From Welwitschia mirabilis (taxonomy: Eukaryota > Gnetophyta > Gnetopsida > Welwitschiales), in contig JBOZIK010000001.1 in NCBI GenBank assembly GCA_051453625.1, positions 265,523,053-265,546,364 of the forward strand: a stretch of DNA of 23,312 nt, given 5' to 3'. Position numbers and translations under genes: made by a program. The notes beneath the pieces are model-generated. The model did no database searches. It saw only the letters and a program-made list of their open reading frames with translations, and was not told the DNA's origin. Below are positions 21,880-23,312 of this stretch, piece after piece. The stretch's first letter is position 1. Each line of letters begins with the position of its first letter.

Positions 21880-22225
21880 GACAGAAAGGAAATGTAAACT
21901 GACAGAAAAGTAAAGTAGAAACTCTAGCTAACATGCAAGGGAAAGTTGTAATTAACAGGTGACAACTCAGGAATACATTCTGTAAAACTATGAAAAACAG
22001 TGTCATCCTTAGTATCATCTAGACGATGGAGGAGACAACAAGAATTGACAATGAGTTATCTATTTAGCTTTCAGTTTACTGCTTGTGGTATTCATGCAAA
22101 CTATTATCGACTGTTTCTGGAGATGTCATCTAGTAGTATCGTCTGGGCGATTAGGTAGATGATGATATCTATTAGTAATATCTTTAGTTCAATTGTAAGT
22201 TATCTTAAAAGAAGTCTGTGATATG

Positions 22226-22394
22226 CTCGATTAGGGTTGTCGTCGTGACTGTTGTGTGGATGACAGAGGGGAGGATAGTCTTTTATTCATCCTTTATCAG
22301 TCTGATATCTTGTTGTTTGTAAGAATAATTATCAAAAAATATAATTTATCCATATCCATATGAAATGCTCGTGAATTATCTGATAAACTGCATA
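22226..22394 (-). repeat. Diverged direct repeat in copy C LTR, unit 1
   Basis: The segment matches 22720-22887 in the same orientation with clear differences. Shared blocks are GGATGACAGAGGGG, CCTTTATCAGTCTGATATCTT and GTGAATTATCTGATAAACT. It ends at the N run. Confidence 0.88.
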
Positions 22395-22719
22395 NNNNNN
22401 NNNNNNNNNNNNNNNNNNNNNNNNNNNNNNNNNNNNNNNNNNNNNNNNNNNNNNNNNNNNNNNNNNNNNNNNNNNNNNNNNNNNNNNNNNNNNNNNNNNN
22501 NNNNNNNNNNNNNNNNNNNNNNNNNNNNNNNNNNNNNNNNNNNNNNNNNNNNNNNNNNNNNNNNNNNNNNNNNNNNNNNNNNNNNNNNNNNNNNNNNNNN
22601 NNNNNNNNNNNNNNNNNNNNNNNNNNNNNNNNNNNNNNNNNNNNNNNNNNNNNNNNNNNNNNNNNNNNNNNNNNNNNNNNNNNNNNNNNNNNNNNNNNNN
22701 NNNNNNNNNNNNNNNNNNN
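22395..22719. other. Assembly gap, 325 N
   Basis: This is unresolved sequence inside the LTR of copy C. Units 1 and 2 begin 494 bp apart, close to three times 165, so the gap could hold further copies of the unit; this is a guess from spacing. Confidence 0.95.
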
Positions 22720-22887
22720 CTCAATTACGGTTATTGTCCTACCTGTCGTGGGGACGACAGAGGGGATGACAGTCTTTTCTTTATCCTTTATCAGTCTGAT
22801 ATCTTATTGTTTGCAGGGATAATCATCTGAAAATATGATTTATTCATATCTATACGAAATGCTTGTGAATTATCTGATAAACTACAT
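22720..22887 (-). repeat. Diverged direct repeat in copy C LTR, unit 2
   Basis: This is the partner of 22226-22394. The continuation to the right (GTTTTCATTTTGTGCTCC) has no copy after unit 1 because the gap begins there. The divergence shows a true duplication in the element and not a simple contig overlap. Confidence 0.88.
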
Positions 22888-23006
22888 GTTTTCATTTTGT
22901 GCTCCTGGATTCTTGATTATCATAGGGACTAGGCATTTATCTATCAGTCTATCTATAAAACAACTTAAAATACCCTATCAAATACATCTAAGTTGGTATT
23001 GCAACA

Positions 23007-23020
23007 TAGCCCCCCACTTA
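23007..23020 (-). other. Polypurine tract of copy C
   Basis: On the minus strand TAAGTGGGGGGCTA ends directly at the LTR start TGTTGC. It is well kept, in contrast to copy B. Confidence 0.75.
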
Positions 23021-23312
23021 GCCTTATCAGTCCCTGATAAAACTAGGTGGTAAACTGTGTTTGCAAGTCAACTTTTTAAACAAGAAAAGCTATGATATGT
23101 AAAGAAAAGTATCTAACAAAAAGATAGTAGTAATAAACTAAATTGCTGAAAATTTAAAAAAAGAATAAAATACATGTAAAGTATCAGAAGTTTGTTTGTC
23201 GTCCTGTGTGTCATCCAGACGATATTGGGATGACAGGCTCCTCAAAAGATTTTCAAAGTCTGGAACCTGTGATAGAAAATAGATTTTGCATTTCTATTAT
23301 AAAGTTTTAATA
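23021..23312 (-). other. Copy C internal 3' untranslated region
   Basis: No coding sequence. It holds the conserved block next to the polypurine tract and the palindrome-like motif TGTCATCCAGACGAT...GGATGACA at 23209-23235. The element continues to the right. Confidence 0.6.

Larger units (their letters stand above)
21303..23006 (-). repeat. Copy C 3' LTR (1704 bp with 325 N)
   Basis: On the plus strand it runs TGTTGCGGTG...GGTATTGCAACA, so the ends are TGTTGC/GCAACA inverted, the clean form of the family termini. Its first 70 bases (minus strand, TGTTGCAATACC, GTATTTGATAGGGTATTTT) and its end (TAAATACACACCGCAACA) match copies A and B. It is about 450-500 bp longer than they are, close to the 494 bp shift between its two internal repeat units, so the excess is explained by an internal duplication that includes the gap. 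Confidence 0.87.
21303..23312 (-). mobile_element. Ty3/gypsy (Athila-like) LTR retrotransposon, copy C, right-truncated by the window
   Basis: Only the 3' LTR and about 300 bp of the adjoining internal region are seen, read right to left. The internal part (23007-23312) has the polypurine tract, the TTTATCAGGGACTGATAAG block and the TCATCCAGACGAT motif, all in the same order as at the 3' end of copy B. The sequence left of 21303 has no PBS, so this is a 3' LTR and not a 5' LTR. CpG sites are more frequent than in A and B, which suggests a younger insertion. Coding parts lie beyond the window. Confidence 0.85.

Noticed and set aside
22332-22769. Two long open frames on both strands across the N run
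   Set aside because: They are open only because N codons contain no stops; the true residues at their ends are few.
4057-23235. CRISPR-like array from the repeated GTCATC...GATGAC motif
   Set aside because: Copies are kilobases apart, of uneven spacing, and lie in noncoding parts of retrotransposons in a plant-type genome.

Overview
The window looks like nuclear DNA of a land plant, probably a seed plant with a large, repeat-rich and heavily methylated genome; I cannot name the species. It is very AT-rich, nearly free of CpG over long stretches, and holds no intact host gene that I can recognise. Almost everything that can be explained belongs to one family of Ty3/gypsy LTR retrotransposons, present as three copies. 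The family has LTRs of about 1.2 kb (1.7 kb in one copy), termini TGTTGC...GCAACA, a primer binding site of the plant tRNA-Asp type (TGGCGCCGTTGCCGGGGA) and gag, protease, reverse transcriptase, RNase H and integrase remnants. These traits are those of the Athila group. All three copies are dead in the sequence seen here.

Copy A lies on the minus strand. Its gag, protease and linker remnants run leftwards from about 3600 to about 1370 and it probably continues past the left edge. Its 5' LTR is split: the 3' three quarters are at 4266-5175 and the first 342 bp are at 18040-18381. Copy B lies on the plus strand and fills the break, 5176 to about 18037. It has both LTRs (5176-6366 and 16600-18037), a decayed PBS, gag, protease, RT-RNase H and integrase pseudogenes in the expected order, a 2 kb spacer, an unrecognised post-pol region with one coiled-coil-like stretch, a GT microsatellite and a decayed polypurine tract. 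B therefore jumped into the 5' LTR of A. Copy C lies on the minus strand at the right edge: its 3' LTR is 21303-23006, its polypurine tract is intact at 23007-23020, and its body runs off the window. C keeps more CpG and clean LTR ends, so it looks youngest.

Between A and C, 18382-21302 is AT-rich sequence with no convincing gene; two stretches in it look faintly like other decayed LTRs. There are two assembly gaps. The first, 16865-16964 (exactly 100 N), is flanked by a near-identical 71 bp repeat and is probably a failed contig join. The second, 22395-22719 (325 N), sits inside the LTR of C between two diverged copies of a 168 bp segment.

The decay is mostly C-to-T and G-to-A. It changed the PBS of B only by transitions, put Asn for the protease Asp in both A and B, changed the RT and integrase catalytic acids of B, and fits deamination of methylated cytosine. 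No working gene, RNA gene, CRISPR array or novel system is seen.
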